DNA of 60,482 bases, taken from the NCBI GenBank assembly GCA_030156255.1, contig JASGMV010000018.1:1-60482 (forward strand), in the 5' to 3' direction. The DNA comes from Desulfovibrionales bacterium. Its GTDB lineage: Bacteria > Desulfobacterota > Desulfovibrionia > Desulfovibrionales > Desulfovibrionaceae. The translations under genes were made by a program, and so were the position numbers. This document shows, piece by piece, positions 17,343 to 26,505 of this stretch (position 1 is the first letter of the stretch; each line of letters starts with the position of its first letter). A model generated the notes under the pieces. It saw nothing but the letters and a program-made list of their open reading frames with translations, did no database searches and was not told the DNA's origin.

Positions 17343-18131
17343 CTAGAACAACCCCCGCAGGCTTAAGGCCAGAACCATGCCCATGGTCAGGGCCATGACC
17401 ATGATCAGACCCATGACGCCGCGCGTGAGCCCCACGGTCAGGTAGCCGCGAATCAGCTCCTCGAAGGAATCGATGAGCGGGACGCCGGGGATCAGGTAGA
17501 GCACGCTGGCGGTTTGGACGATGTCGCCGTGGACGGTCAGGGAGCTGAGAAAGGTGGCGGCCAGGGTGGCCGCGAAGGCGCTGGCCGCGAAAATGAGCAC
17601 CACGTTGTAGCGCATGGAGGCGAGCAGGAACCGGACGTGCGCGCCGATGAAGGCCGCTACGGCGGTCGCCAGAAAAGCCATGGGACCGCCGCCGAAGATG
17701 ACCGCAAAGGCGCCGCAGGCCGCGGCCACCGCCCCGGCCACCACCGATTTCGAATACAGGGGGCCTTTGCTCTGTATCGCCTCCACGCGGCCATGGAGGT
17801 CTTCGGGATCGCACGCGCCGCTGTGGACCTCGCGGGCGAGCTGGTAAACGGCGGCCACCTTGTTGAAGTCCACACCGTGCCCGTCGATGCGATGGACCTG
17901 CGTCAGGATTTTATTGTCGCGGGTGATGGAGGCCATCAGCGCGTTGTGAGCCACGAGGATGTGAAGGTCCTCGGCTCCGGACCCGCTGATCATACTGGTG
18001 ATGGCCCGCTGAACCTTGTCGATTTCCGCACCGGAGCCGAACATGATGGCTCCGGCCCGGATGGCCGGCGTCATCACGCTTTCCAGCGTCGTTTTCTTGG
18101 GGTGGGGCGCGTCGCTGCTTTCTGTTTGCAT
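17343..18131 (-). CDS. ThrE-type exporter large subunit (YjjP-like, DUF1212)
   Basis: The 262-residue protein has a soluble N-terminal domain with a conserved region around residues 30-130 (RAGAIMFGSGAEIDKVQ, then DGHGVDFNKV) and a membrane domain of about five helices, including the PGVPLIDSFEELI motif. This is the YjjP half of the exporter completed by the next gene. The ATG at 18131 gives the usual family length; the frame extends 36 codons further upstream into arginine-rich sequence that is unlikely to be translated. No clear ribosome-binding site is seen at either point. Confidence 0.85.
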   Translation of the reverse strand: MQTESSDAPHPKKTTLESVMTPAIRAGAIMFGSGAEIDKVQRAITSMISGSGAEDLHILVAHNALMASITRDNKILTQVHRIDGHGVDFNKVAAVYQLAREVHSGACDPEDLHGRVEAIQSKGPLYSKSVVAGAVAAACGAFAVIFGGGPMAFLATAVAAFIGAHVRFLLASMRYNVVLIFAASAFAATLAATFLSSLTVHGDIVQTASVLYLIPGVPLIDSFEELIRGYLTVGLTRGVMGLIMVMALTMGMVLALSLRGLF

Positions 18132-18328
18132 GTCCGTGCGTTGGTTGAGGTTGAAAGCCGCACGGCGCCGGTTCGGAGAGAACCCGCCGAACGGACGAAA
18201 CCCTGACCGCACGTTAGCTTGGCGGAAGCGATGAAGCAAGAGGAGAAGGCTGCGGGCGGCCTTGCGGAAGGGGCCTGCGGCGCGGCGCTGGATGCTTGGA
18301 GCGTCTTCGGGAGAAGGCGCCGAGGCGG

Positions 18329-18601
18329 CTACAGCTTATCAAACCATATCAAGACGCCGAGGCCGACGAATCCGACGGCGGCGACTTTGCGCATGGCCTC
18401 TTCCGGAACGTAGCGGCAGATGATGGAGGCCATGGCCACGCCCAACAGGCTGACCAGCACCAGCGCTGCGGCCGTGGCGAAAAAGACGGTGACCGGCTTT
18501 TCGGTCTTGGCGGCCATGAGGATGCAGGCCAGTTGGGTCTTGTCCCCCAACTCGGCGACGAAAATGGTTCCGAAAGTGGCGAAGAACAGTTTCCAGTCCA
18601 A
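18329..18601 (-). CDS. Half-size UPF0016 (TMEM165/GDT1) cation exporter
   Basis: The 90-residue protein has one copy of the family motif, E17-L-G-D20-K-T, in three membrane helices. Full-length members have two inverted copies; single-copy members act as dimers. Characterised relatives move Mn2+ (or Ca2+) outward in exchange for protons. The TTG at 18601 is chosen because GGAG lies 6 nt upstream and it yields the usual family start MDWKLFFATFG. A GTG 12 codons earlier has no ribosome-binding site. A leader of over 250 nt with a large inverted repeat separates it from the tRNA-His terminator, suggesting regulation at the RNA level. Confidence 0.85.
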   Translation of the reverse strand: MDWKLFFATFGTIFVAELGDKTQLACILMAAKTEKPVTVFFATAAALVLVSLLGVAMASIICRYVPEEAMRKVAAVGFVGLGVLIWFDKL

Positions 18602-18640
18602 GGCTGTCTCCAGTCGGTGATCGGTTAAGGCGGACACATT

Positions 18641-18756
18641 CGGCCGGGGAAACTTTGATATCGTCCAAAAGTGCGGCGGTCAAATCCAAGGTTGCCCTCG
18701 TGAAGGAAGGGAGGCATAACCATCCCCATCCGTTGCATCGTCCGGTTCCCCGGCCG
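18641..18756 (-). promoter_or_regulatory. Structured leader upstream of the UPF0016 gene
   Basis: An 11-bp perfect inverted repeat (CGGCCGGGGAA at 18641-18651 with TTCCCCGGCCG at 18746-18756) closes a 94-nt region that contains an inner stem based on GGTT...AACC and GCC...GGC. It lies in the transcribed leader of the exporter gene, ending 39 nt before its start codon. Mn2+ riboswitches of the yybP-ykoY class precede many genes of this family, but I do not see their conserved GGGGAGUA loop. Confidence 0.4.
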
Positions 18757-18882
18757 GCTGGGCCGCCGGCGCGGAAAAACGGCAAAAGGGCGCCATGCGG
18801 GAGCGAAGTCTCGCGTTCGAGGGCCTGATTTGCGGGAATGGACGGCCAGGGCGTCTTGTCGTCGAAGACGCCGCAGGTAAGG

Positions 18883-18915
18883 AAAAACAAAAGCGGCCAT
18901 CTGAAAGATGGCCGC
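18883..18915 (-). terminator. Terminator of tRNA-His
   Basis: Read on the minus strand, a perfect 10-bp stem (GCGGCCATCT with AGATGGCCGC, loop of 3) is followed by TTTTGTTTTT. It starts 10 nt downstream of the tRNA 3' end. Confidence 0.9.
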
Positions 18916-18924
18916 CCAGTGAGC

Positions 18925-19000
18925 TGGGGTGAGTGAAGAGACTTGAACTCTCGGCCACCTGGGCCACAACCAGGTGCTCTACCAACTGAGCTACACCCAC
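18925..19000 (-). tRNA. tRNA-His (anticodon GTG)
   Basis: The minus strand folds into a complete cloverleaf. The acceptor GTGGGTG pairs with CACTCAC (one G-U). The D arm is GCTC/GAGC, and the anticodon stem CCTGG/CCAGG carries the loop TTGTGGC, giving anticodon GTG. The T arm has loop TTCAAGT and the CCA end is encoded. The base before position 1 is G and the discriminator is C, the extra G-1:C73 pair that is diagnostic of tRNA-His. Confidence 0.97.
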
Positions 19001-19071
19001 CGTCCGAAAGAGGGAAAATATGTAAATCACGGGCGCCGGTCAAGTTTTTTTTGGACGCCCGGGGAGGCTGC

Positions 19072-20322
19072 ATGGATAAATTGATCATTGAAGGCGGGGT
19101 TCCGCTCAAAGGCGAAGTGGCCGTCAGCGGCTCAAAGAACGCCGCTTTGCCCATCCTGTTCGCTTGCTTGCTGCCTCAGGGAGAGGTCAAGCTGACCAAC
19201 GTCCCCAGACTGCGGGACATCGTCACCACCCTCAAGCTGCTGGAGCTTCTCGGGTGCCGCACGAATTTCGAGGGCGATACGGTCACGGTCGAGCGGATGA
19301 GCGTGCACACCGAAGCGCCGTACGACCTGGTCAAGACCATGCGCGCCTCCGTGCTTTGCCTGGGGCCGTTACTCGCTCTGGCCGGAGAGGCGAAGGTGGC
19401 CTTGCCCGGCGGCTGCGCCATCGGGGCGCGCCCCGTGGACCTGCACATCGCCGCTCTGGAGCGCATGGGCGCGGTCTTCGAGTTGGAGACCGGCTACATC
19501 AGCGCCCGCTGCAACCGTTTGAAAGGGGCGCACATCACCTTCGACTTCCCCACTGTGGGCGGCGCCGAGAACCTGATGATGGCCGCCGTCTTGGCCGAGG
19601 GCGAGACCATTCTGGAGAACGCGGCCCGCGAGCCCGAGGTCGCGGACCTGGCGAATTTCCTCAATGCTTGCGGCGCCAAGATTTCCGGCCACGGCACCTC
19701 GGTCATTCGCATCCAGGGGACGCCCTCCCTAACCGCGACCTCGTACCGGGTCATGCCCGACCGCATCGAGGCCGGCACCTATCTTATCGCTTCGGCCATT
19801 ACGGACGGCGAGGTATGCTGCCGGGATTGCCCCGTGCCCGAGCTGGACGCCCTGATTTTCAAGATGCGGACCATGGGGTTGTGGATCGAGGAGGCGGACG
19901 AATGCGTGGTGGTTCGCCGACACGGGGAGCTGGTGGGAGTGGACGTCGTCACCCAGCCGTATCCGGGGTTTCCCACGGACATGCAGGCTCAGCTCATGGC
20001 GCTGATGTCCGTGTCCAAGGGGGCGGGCTCCATCGAAGAGAAGATTTTCGAGAACCGCTTCATGCACGTTCCGGAGCTCAACCGGTTGGGCGCCAACATC
20101 AAGCTCAAAGGCCGTACGGCTGTGGTCCGAGGGGTGGACCATCTCGTGGGCGCGCCGGTCATGGCTTCGGATTTACGGGCGAGCGCTTCTTTGGTGCTGG
20201 CTGCTTTGGTCGCCCGGGGCGCTACCGAGATTCAGCGCATCTATCACCTGGACCGCGGCTACGAAAAGATGGAGAGCAAATTGGGGGCGCTCGGCGCCCG
20301 CATCAAAAGGGTTTCGGAATAG
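19072..20322 (+). CDS. murA: UDP-N-acetylglucosamine 1-carboxyvinyltransferase
   Basis: The 416-residue cytoplasmic enzyme transfers enolpyruvate from PEP to UDP-GlcNAc, the first committed step of peptidoglycan synthesis. The length is standard. The N-terminal GSKNAALP substrate-binding stretch is present, and the catalytic loop [15 protein letters not shown] holds the active-site cysteine at residue 115, the canonical position and the residue attacked by fosfomycin. The ATG at 19072 is supported by GGGGAGG about 5 nt upstream. The gene is divergent from tRNA-His, whose promoter must lie in the 70 nt between them. Confidence 0.97.
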   Translation: MDKLIIEGGVPLKGEVAVSGSKNAALPILFACLLPQGEVKLTNVPRLRDIVTTLKLLELLGCRTNFEGDTVTVERMSVHTEAPYDLVKTMRASVLCLGPLLALAGEAKVALPGGCAIGARPVDLHIAALERMGAVFELETGYISARCNRLKGAHITFDFPTVGGAENLMMAAVLAEGETILENAAREPEVADLANFLNACGAKISGHGTSVIRIQGTPSLTATSYRVMPDRIEAGTYLIASAITDGEVCCRDCPVPELDALIFKMRTMGLWIEEADECVVVRRHGELVGVDVVTQPYPGFPTDMQAQLMALMSVSKGAGSIEEKIFENRFMHVPELNRLGANIKLKGRTAVVRGVDHLVGAPVMASDLRASASLVLAALVARGATEIQRIYHLDRGYEKMESKLGALGARIKRVSE

Positions 20323-20896
20323 GGTTTCTCGTTGTGGCTCGAAAAGGCGGAGAGCTTCGAGCGTCGAGCACGGCGAGCCGGCGCAACACCGGGAAGCTTA
20401 TGGGGGACATCGTTTTTTTTCATGATTATGGCTTAAAATACGGGACGTATTTCAAGCTTGCGCCGATACGAATGAAAGACATAAGGGCGGATATTGATCC
20501 GATATCGATATTCGCTGTTTGCATGAAAAAATCATGTACGCACCCCCGCAGTTGAACACGTACGCCAACCCCCATGACACATGTGAAGTAGCATGAATTT
20601 ACTGCAAAAGCATTGCCCCTGGCGCCATAAGTGAGCATTATGGTCTTGACGAAACCTCTCCCCTCGTCGGCCGGGGGTCGCCACCCCCCATCCCCACGTC
20701 CTCCTTGGCGGCTTCCGGCCCCTTCCTTTTGCAAGGACCCCTTCCCCCCAAGGGGTCCTTGCCTTTTGGGAGATCCGCTGCAGGGCTTCAATCTTCCATT
20801 TTGGTCGGGAATGTGCTTTCATGCCGTCCGGCTCAAAGAGAAAGGAGGCGCTATGCAGATGGTTGTGAAGTCCGGACCGCACGGGGAGGCTGCGCC
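20323..20896. other. Gap between murA and the threonine synthase-like gene
   Basis: I see no credible gene. The stretch 20410-20530 is AT-rich in a GC-rich setting and contains a hairpin or operator-like inverted repeat at 20432-20456 (AAATACG-GGA-CGTATTT core), and a CGATATCG palindrome follows near 20500. A C-rich stretch around 20650-20760 ends in a perfect hairpin at 20731. Confidence 0.5.
20731..20767 (+). terminator. Hairpin, terminator or attenuator
   Basis: A perfect 13-bp stem (GCAAGGACCCCTT with AAGGGGTCCTTGC, loop CCCCCC) is followed by CTTTTGGG. The T run is short, so termination would be partial. It lies 130 nt upstream of the threonine synthase-like start and could end read-through from murA. 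Confidence 0.55.
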
Positions 20897-22018
20897 ATGA
20901 ATCTTGTCTGCGGAAACTGTGGGCAAACGCAGCTTGACAATACGAGAAGGTGGGTCTGCGGGTGCGGCGGGTTGTTCGACCTGGACTTCGCTCCTAGTCT
21001 GGATAGGGACGCCGTAGCGTCCCGGCCGCCGGACATGTGGCGCTACCAGGAGGCGTTGCCCGCGTCCCCGGCGAGCTTCACCCGCCTGGGGGAGGGGATG
21101 ACGCCGATGGTGACGCTGCCTGTGGCCGGGCGCAACGTCCTTGTCAAGACGGACCAGAGTTTTCCCACGGGCTCGTACAAGGACCGCGGCGCCGCCCTGA
21201 TGATCTCCAAAGCCAAGGAAATCGGCGTCACCGAGGTGGTGGAGGATTCTTCGGGCAACGCGGGCGCCGCCGTGGCCGCCTACTGCGCTCGGGCCGGAAT
21301 CGGCTGCCGCATTTTCGTTCCGGAGTCGACGTCCCCGGGCAAGCTGGCTCAGATACAACTATACGGCGCCCGCCTGGAACGGATTGCCGGCTCCCGCGAA
21401 CAGACGGCGCAGGCCGCGGTGGAGGCGGCGGGGAGCGCCTACTACGCCAGCCATTGCTACAATCCCTATTTTTTTCACGGGACCAAAACCTGGGCTTACG
21501 AGGTCGCGGAGCAACTCGGATGGAGCGCTCCGGACGCCGTGGTGCTGCCGGCCGGCAACGGAACCCTGCTGCTGGGCGCGCATCTCGGCTTCAAGGAGCT
21601 GGTTCGGATGGGCGTCCTTGGCTCCGTTCCCAAGCTGATCGCGGTGCAGGCCCAGGCCTGCGCTCCGCTGCACCAGGCCTATCAGGCCGGGAGCGACCAG
21701 CCGGCCGAGGCGGAGACGAGTCCCACACTGGCCGAGGGCATCGCAATTGCTGCGCCGGCGCGCGGAGCCCAGATGCTGGCCGCCGTGCGCGAGACGGGCG
21801 GTTCGTTCATCTCCGTGGGCGAAGACGAGATTTCGGCGGCCCTGCTGGAGGTCGGCCGACAGGGATTCTGCATCGAACCCACCTCCGCGGCGGCCATCGC
21901 CGGATTGGCCAGGTACCTGGAGACGTCGCCCCCGTCCGAACGCGTGGTGTCCGTCTTCACCGGGCACGGCCTGAAGGCGGCGTCGACCATTCAGAAGCTG
22001 CTGGCTTTGCAGGCTTAG
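20897..22018 (+). CDS. thrC: Threonine synthase-like PLP enzyme
   Basis: The 373-residue protein is a fold-type II PLP enzyme. It has a short N-terminal zinc-ribbon-like section (CGNCG, then CGCGG), the PLP lysine in FPTGSYKDRGAA, the substrate loop DSSGNAGAA and a glycine-rich phosphate-binding loop AGNGTLLLG. This pattern fits the short threonine synthases, which convert O-phosphohomoserine to threonine. Related PLP enzymes such as threonine dehydratase lack the zinc-ribbon start. GGGGAGG 7 nt upstream fixes the ATG at 20897. It stands alone between murA and comEC. Confidence 0.8.
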   Translation: MNLVCGNCGQTQLDNTRRWVCGCGGLFDLDFAPSLDRDAVASRPPDMWRYQEALPASPASFTRLGEGMTPMVTLPVAGRNVLVKTDQSFPTGSYKDRGAALMISKAKEIGVTEVVEDSSGNAGAAVAAYCARAGIGCRIFVPESTSPGKLAQIQLYGARLERIAGSREQTAQAAVEAAGSAYYASHCYNPYFFHGTKTWAYEVAEQLGWSAPDAVVLPAGNGTLLLGAHLGFKELVRMGVLGSVPKLIAVQAQACAPLHQAYQAGSDQPAEAETSPTLAEGIAIAAPARGAQMLAAVRETGGSFISVGEDEISAALLEVGRQGFCIEPTSAAAIAGLARYLETSPPSERVVSVFTGHGLKAASTIQKLLALQA

Positions 22019-22250
22019 AGGCCGCCCAAAAACGGCGAGCCGCTTCGCCAGTGAAAAAATTCAGACCGCTCATGCGCAATGCGCTGCGCGCCCTGGATTT
22101 TTTCGTTTTCGCTTTTTACAATTTTTGAACTGCCTGCGTTCAATGAGCTTTGCAACAATCCGTTAGGCCGGACCTCGGAAAAAAGGACGCCGCCGGCGCG
22201 GCTCCGATTCAAGTTGCCCCGGCGCGGCGTTCCCTGGTATTTGTCGCCCC

Positions 22251-24695
22251 ATGCAGCGTTCTTCCGTGGCCGCATGGCTTCCGTGGCACGTCTATCTTGT
22301 CGCCGCAGTCCTCGGGCTGTTCGGCCCGCAATATCCTTTTGCCGCCTGCGCCGCCTTGGGGCTGGCCTGGCTTTGCAGCCGCGGGCTCGGGCTGCGCCGG
22401 CTGCGGGCGCTGCCCATGGCTCTGTGCTTCGCCGCAGGGTGGCTGGCCTGTGCGGCCACGGCGCCGTCGATCGTCGATGCGCCGGAGTGGATGCTCCGGC
22501 GCGAGAAGGTGGAGTTCTCCGGCCGCGTCGGCCATGTGGAGAGCAGGCCGGGGCGCCGGTTGCAGGCGATCCTGGAGGATGTCGGCGTTCGTCGGAAGAG
22601 CGGCGGGGAGACGCTGCCCGCCAAGGTGGTCTGGACGTGGGATGCGCCTTCCGAACGGGTCCGGGTCGGAGACGTGGTCCACTTGACCGGCCGACTCAAG
22701 CCGGTTCGGAATTTTTACAATCCCGGGGCGCCGGACTTCGAAACATACTGGCTCCGGCAAGGCGTGGCGTACAGGGCTTACGTCTGGGGCGCGGACAAGG
22801 GGCTTCGCATCGAGCGGGGCCGCGAGCCTTGGCTGTTGCGGCTGCGCGATCGCTTGCAGACCAAGCTTGAGGCCGTTCTCCCCGACAACCAGGGCGGGGC
22901 CGTGCTCCAGGCTTTGCTCATGGGCGACCGTTTCCGGGTGGATTTGCAGACCATGGACCTGTTGCGCAAGGCGGGCCTGGCGCACACCATGGCGCTGTCC
23001 GGATTGCACCTGGGGTATATGGCCGGTCTGGGTCTGGCGCTGGCGTTTCTGGCCGGCCGGCTGCGCCCCGGAATCCACCTCAAGGCGCCGCGGCCCAAGC
23101 TCGCCGTGGTTTTGGCGCTGCCGCTGGCGTTGGTCTACCTCTGGCTGGGCCAGGCGACGCCTTCGCTGGTGCGCGCCGCGCTGATGCTGACCGTGCTGGC
23201 CGTCTTGCTGCTGCGCGACAGCAGCCGGATATTGTTGGACGGGCTGTTCATCGCCGTCGGCCTGATGCTGGCGGCCGACCCCCAGGCCGTATTCGACCTC
23301 CGGCTTCAGCTTTCCGCCCTGGCCGTGCTCGGCGTCGCCGTGTTTCTGGGGCCGATGCTTGAGCGCCTTCCCCGGCCGCCCGGGCTTTGGGGTAAGATTT
23401 TGTTCGCGGCGTGCTCTATCCTGGCCGTGAGCCTGGCCGCCAACCTCGGCGTTCTGCCCGTGACGGCCAAGACTTTCGGCGAAGTGTCGCCCAATCTCTG
23501 GTTGAACGCGTTGTGGCTGCCGCTGCTGGGAACGGCGGCGCTGCCTTTGGGCTTCGCCGGCTTGGCGCTTCTGCCGTGCCCCGTTGTTTCCGGCTTGGGG
23601 GCGCGGTTGCTTGGGGCCTCCGCCTGGGTGTTGCAATGGATGCTGGACGGGCTGTCCTGGCTGGACCGTTTCGTGTTGGCCGAGCCGGCGGGAGTGCTGC
23701 GGCCGCAATGGCCGGAGATTCTGGGCTACGCTCTGGCCCTGGCGCTGCTGGCGGCGAGCCTTCGCCGACCGGCCGGAAGCGGCGCCGCAGGCCGGCGGCC
23801 GGGCTCTGGAGAACGTCCTTGGCTTCCCGGAGCGGCCCTGGTTTTGTTGCTTATCGCCGCGCCGCACGCGGTGCAGGCGTACAAGGCGCTGCACCGGGGC
23901 GTGGAGTTGGAGCTTTTGGACGTAGGCCAGGGCCAGGCCGCGGTGATCGTCGGGCCGATGGGAACGCGCGTGCTGGTCGACGCCGGGGGCTTTTACAGCG
24001 ACCGGTTCGACTCGGGCGAGGCGGTTGTCGGACCCCGGCTGACCCAGGGGCTTCCTCCCGTGCTGCAGGCGGCCGTGCTCAGCCATCCGGACATGGACCA
24101 CAGCCGCGGCCTGCCGTACCTGGTGGACCGGTTCCGGGTGGGGTGCGTGTTGTTCAACGGCGATTGGCCCGGCGGCGAGGACCGGTTACGGCTCGAACGG
24201 GCTCTGCATCGCACGGGGACGCCGATTCAGGTCGTCTCCGCGGGGTGCGTGCTGTCTCTGGGCGACGATCTTGCGTTGGAGGCGCTGCATCCCGTCCTTG
24301 GATTCAAAGCCAAGGACGACAACGACCGTTCCCTGGTCCTGCGGCTGGTGTGGAAAGGCCGCGGGCTGGCTTTGATTCCCGGCGACATCGGCCGCCATGG
24401 AGAGCGGGAGCTGCTGCGCTCCGGGCGGGACCTGCGCGCCGACGTGCTGGTGCTGCCGCACCACGGCAGCAAGGGGGCGCTTTCGAGAGAATTCTATCAG
24501 GCGGTGTCGCCCCGGTTGGCGCTGTGCAGCTCGGGTTTTCTCAACCAGTTCGGCTTTCCCCGGCCGGAGGTCCGCAAGGCCTTGGCCGAGATGAACATTC
24601 CCCTGTACGTTACGGGAGAACGCGGCCTGCTTCGATGCCGCTGGACCGATCCGGACCGGGAGCCGATTTTCGAGACGCCCGGGACGGCGCCGTGA
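22251..24695 (+). CDS. comEC: ComEC/Rec2 DNA-uptake channel protein
   Basis: The 814-residue inner-membrane protein has all three parts of the family. An N-terminal membrane and OB-like section (DUF4131) comes first. The central competence domain follows with many helices (about 200-500, including GLAHTMALSGLHLGYMAG). A C-terminal metallo-beta-lactamase-like domain ends it, with HPDMDHSRG near residue 612. ComEC forms the channel through which single-stranded DNA enters during natural transformation, and the C-terminal domain may degrade the other strand. No other com gene is nearby. The ATG at 22251 has no strong ribosome-binding site. The stop is 16 nt from the stop of the convergent cupin gene. 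Confidence 0.92.
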   Translation: MQRSSVAAWLPWHVYLVAAVLGLFGPQYPFAACAALGLAWLCSRGLGLRRLRALPMALCFAAGWLACAATAPSIVDAPEWMLRREKVEFSGRVGHVESRPGRRLQAILEDVGVRRKSGGETLPAKVVWTWDAPSERVRVGDVVHLTGRLKPVRNFYNPGAPDFETYWLRQGVAYRAYVWGADKGLRIERGREPWLLRLRDRLQTKLEAVLPDNQGGAVLQALLMGDRFRVDLQTMDLLRKAGLAHTMALSGLHLGYMAGLGLALAFLAGRLRPGIHLKAPRPKLAVVLALPLALVYLWLGQATPSLVRAALMLTVLAVLLLRDSSRILLDGLFIAVGLMLAADPQAVFDLRLQLSALAVLGVAVFLGPMLERLPRPPGLWGKILFAACSILAVSLAANLGVLPVTAKTFGEVSPNLWLNALWLPLLGTAALPLGFAGLALLPCPVVSGLGARLLGASAWVLQWMLDGLSWLDRFVLAEPAGVLRPQWPEILGYALALALLAASLRRPAGSGAAGRRPGSGERPWLPGAALVLLLIAAPHAVQAYKALHRGVELELLDVGQGQAAVIVGPMGTRVLVDAGGFYSDRFDSGEAVVGPRLTQGLPPVLQAAVLSHPDMDHSRGLPYLVDRFRVGCVLFNGDWPGGEDRLRLERALHRTGTPIQVVSAGCVLSLGDDLALEALHPVLGFKAKDDNDRSLVLRLVWKGRGLALIPGDIGRHGERELLRSGRDLRADVLVLPHHGSKGALSREFYQAVSPRLALCSSGFLNQFGFPRPEVRKALAEMNIPLYVTGERGLLRCRWTDPDREPIFETPGTAP

Positions 24696-24711
24696 ACGCC
24701 GGGCGAGTGAT

Positions 24712-25059
24712 CTACATTTCCGGAGCGAAGTTGGGAACGAGGCAGACGAACACCAGGGGCTCGGTCCCGGTGTTGGAAACCTGATGCTCGACGTCGGACG
24801 GAACGAAGACCGCGCCGCCGGGAACCATACGGATGCGCTCGCCGCCGATCACGGCTTCGCCGGTCCCCGAGTGGATGAATTGTTCGTGCTCCCATGGGTG
24901 TTGGTGGCTGGGAATTTCGGCTCCCGGGGCCAGCTCGACGACGCGCATGCAGAAATTGGCGGCTCCGTCGGCCTTGCCGATCAAGACGCGGATGGAGGAG
25001 CCCGGGCCTGCGACTTTCAGTTGGTGGGGAGCGATGTCCGTGTAATGGATGCTTTTCAT
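24712..25059 (-). CDS. Cupin-domain protein
   Basis: The 115-residue single-domain cupin has the two conserved motifs: PGAEIPSHQHPWEHEQFIHSG, with the histidine/glutamate metal ligands, and PGGAVFVPSDVEHQVSNTG. These proteins bind Fe, Mn or Zn and serve as small dioxygenases, isomerases or sensors. Nothing nearby indicates the substrate. The ATG at 25059 gives the typical length. Confidence 0.85.
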   Translation of the reverse strand: MKSIHYTDIAPHQLKVAGPGSSIRVLIGKADGAANFCMRVVELAPGAEIPSHQHPWEHEQFIHSGTGEAVIGGERIRMVPGGAVFVPSDVEHQVSNTGTEPLVFVCLVPNFAPEM

Positions 25060-25155
25060 TGCGTTCTCGCTTTGCGTGTTGAGATTGAATGCAGCATGAG
25101 CCGATGGTGAGCGTCATCGTCCATAGCACAATGCTTCACGCTGCGTAAACGGAAA

Positions 25156-26214
25156 TCATTCCGCGGGGGCGGGCTCCCTGCGGATCGGCGCCTCGCGCCA
25201 ACGGGTCACGGGCAGCGTTGCGGGATGCTCGCGACGCAGGAAATCGATCATTTTTTCTCTTACCAGACAGCGCAGATCCCAGGCCTTGGAGGAATTATCG
25301 GCGCTGACGAGCATCCGGACCTCCACGGCCTGTTCGTCGGCGTCCGTGACCTGCGCCCCGCAGACCTCGCCGTTCCACAACGCCGCTCCTTCCTCGCGGC
25401 AGATGCGGGCCAGCTCTTCGCGGATGGCGTCCACCGGCGCCGTATAGTCCAGCCGCAGAAAGACGGCGCCGAGAATGTCCGCTGAGGTTCGGGTCCAGTT
25501 CTGGAACGGTTTTTCCAGGAAATAGCTGATCGGCAACACCAGCCGGCGATTGTCCCAGATGCGCACGACCACGTAGGTGAGGGTTATCTCCTCGATGCGT
25601 CCCCATTCCCCCTCCACGACCACCACGTCGTCGATCCGGATGGGCTGGGTCCAGGCCACCTGGATGCCGGCCAGAACCAGCCCCAGAACTTTTTGAGCCG
25701 AGAAGCCGAGAATGACGCCGGCCAGGCCGGCCGACGCGAGGATGCTGACGCCGAGGCTGCGGAAGCGTTCAAAAACCAGGAGCATGGCGCCCGCGGCCAG
25801 AAGAGCGATCAAGCCCGCCGCCATGCGCTGCAACACCTTGATGCGCGTCAGGAACCTGCGCGCCTTTAGATTGTCCGGTTGCGCCGGATCGTAGCGTTTG
25901 GAGAGAAAACCTTCGATGGCCGCGCTCAGGGAGATGGCGAGCCAGGCCGCGGCGCCTATCCAGCAAAGGGTCGTCGTCTTTTTCAGAACGAGAGCCGCGA
26001 CGCCGTCCGGGACCAGGGGCAAGCCGAGGCTGGCGCAGAACAAAATGGCCAGGAAGCGCGTGGGACGGCGCAAACGCTCCACGATGGCGTCGCTCCAGGA
26101 AAAAGCGCTTCGCGCGGCGATGCGCCTCGCCGCCCTGAACGCAAGCCAATGGGCTGCAAAACCTCCGGCGCCCAGGGCCGCGATGGTGGCGAGAGGCCAA
26201 AAGTATCCGGTCAC
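25156..26214 (-). CDS. MscS-family mechanosensitive channel
   Basis: The 352-residue protein has four to five N-terminal membrane helices. The MscS pore helix and beta domain follow (SILASAGLAGVILGFSAQK, then IRIDDVVVVEGEWGRIEEIT), with a cytoplasmic alpha/beta domain at the C-terminus. The channel opens on hypo-osmotic shock and releases solutes. The start is GTG at 26214 with AAGGAG 5 nt upstream. It is transcribed in the same direction as the secreted-protein gene but 290 nt further on, so a separate promoter is likely. Confidence 0.9.
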   Translation of the reverse strand: MTGYFWPLATIAALGAGGFAAHWLAFRAARRIAARSAFSWSDAIVERLRRPTRFLAILFCASLGLPLVPDGVAALVLKKTTTLCWIGAAAWLAISLSAAIEGFLSKRYDPAQPDNLKARRFLTRIKVLQRMAAGLIALLAAGAMLLVFERFRSLGVSILASAGLAGVILGFSAQKVLGLVLAGIQVAWTQPIRIDDVVVVEGEWGRIEEITLTYVVVRIWDNRRLVLPISYFLEKPFQNWTRTSADILGAVFLRLDYTAPVDAIREELARICREEGAALWNGEVCGAQVTDADEQAVEVRMLVSADNSSKAWDLRCLVREKMIDFLRREHPATLPVTRWREAPIRREPAPAE

Positions 26215-26461
26215 TTTTTCTCCTTCGTGAGATGTCCGCGACGTGCATGTTCCTGCATTCCGTTCAGGATCAACCTGCGGAAAACGCGGTCTTCGGCGGC
26301 TTGCGCATCGCGTTTCACGACGTTTTTCCTCGCCGCCGCAGTGTAGCGCCCACGTTGGTTTGCGAACGTGGCGGGCGCGATCTTCGGAAGCCGTTCGGCT
26401 GCATGGTCGTGAATGTTGCGCGCGAAGCTAATCTCGCGGCGCTCGGCCGCGGATGATCCGC

Positions 26462-26496
26462 GGCGTCCCCCGGAGAAGGGGACGCCGCCGGTTTTT
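26462..26496 (+). terminator. Hairpin with T tract between mscS and the secreted-protein gene
   Basis: A 9-bp stem (GGCGTCCCC with GGGGACGCC, loop of 7) is followed on the plus strand by GCCGGTTTTTCC. A second short palindrome (CCGCGGAT-G-ATCCGCGG) adjoins it. No plus-strand gene ends here. The structure lies just past the stop of the minus-strand secreted-protein gene and may act there without a T tract. Confidence 0.4.
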
Positions 26497-26505
26497 CCTT
26501 GCGGG

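Noticed and set aside
18602-18756. yybP-ykoY Mn2+ riboswitch upstream of the UPF0016 gene
   Set aside because: The gene family and the leader length fit, but the conserved GGGGAGUA loop and matching 3' strand are not visible. I list only a structured leader.
18680-19030. Open frame across the tRNA-His gene
   Set aside because: It is a translation of the tRNA and its terminator (VAQLVEH...SSSLF), not a gene.
21037-22128. Long alternative frame within the threonine synthase-like gene
   Set aside because: It is Gly/Arg-rich and arises from the GC-rich codons of the real gene; no start signal or family was found.
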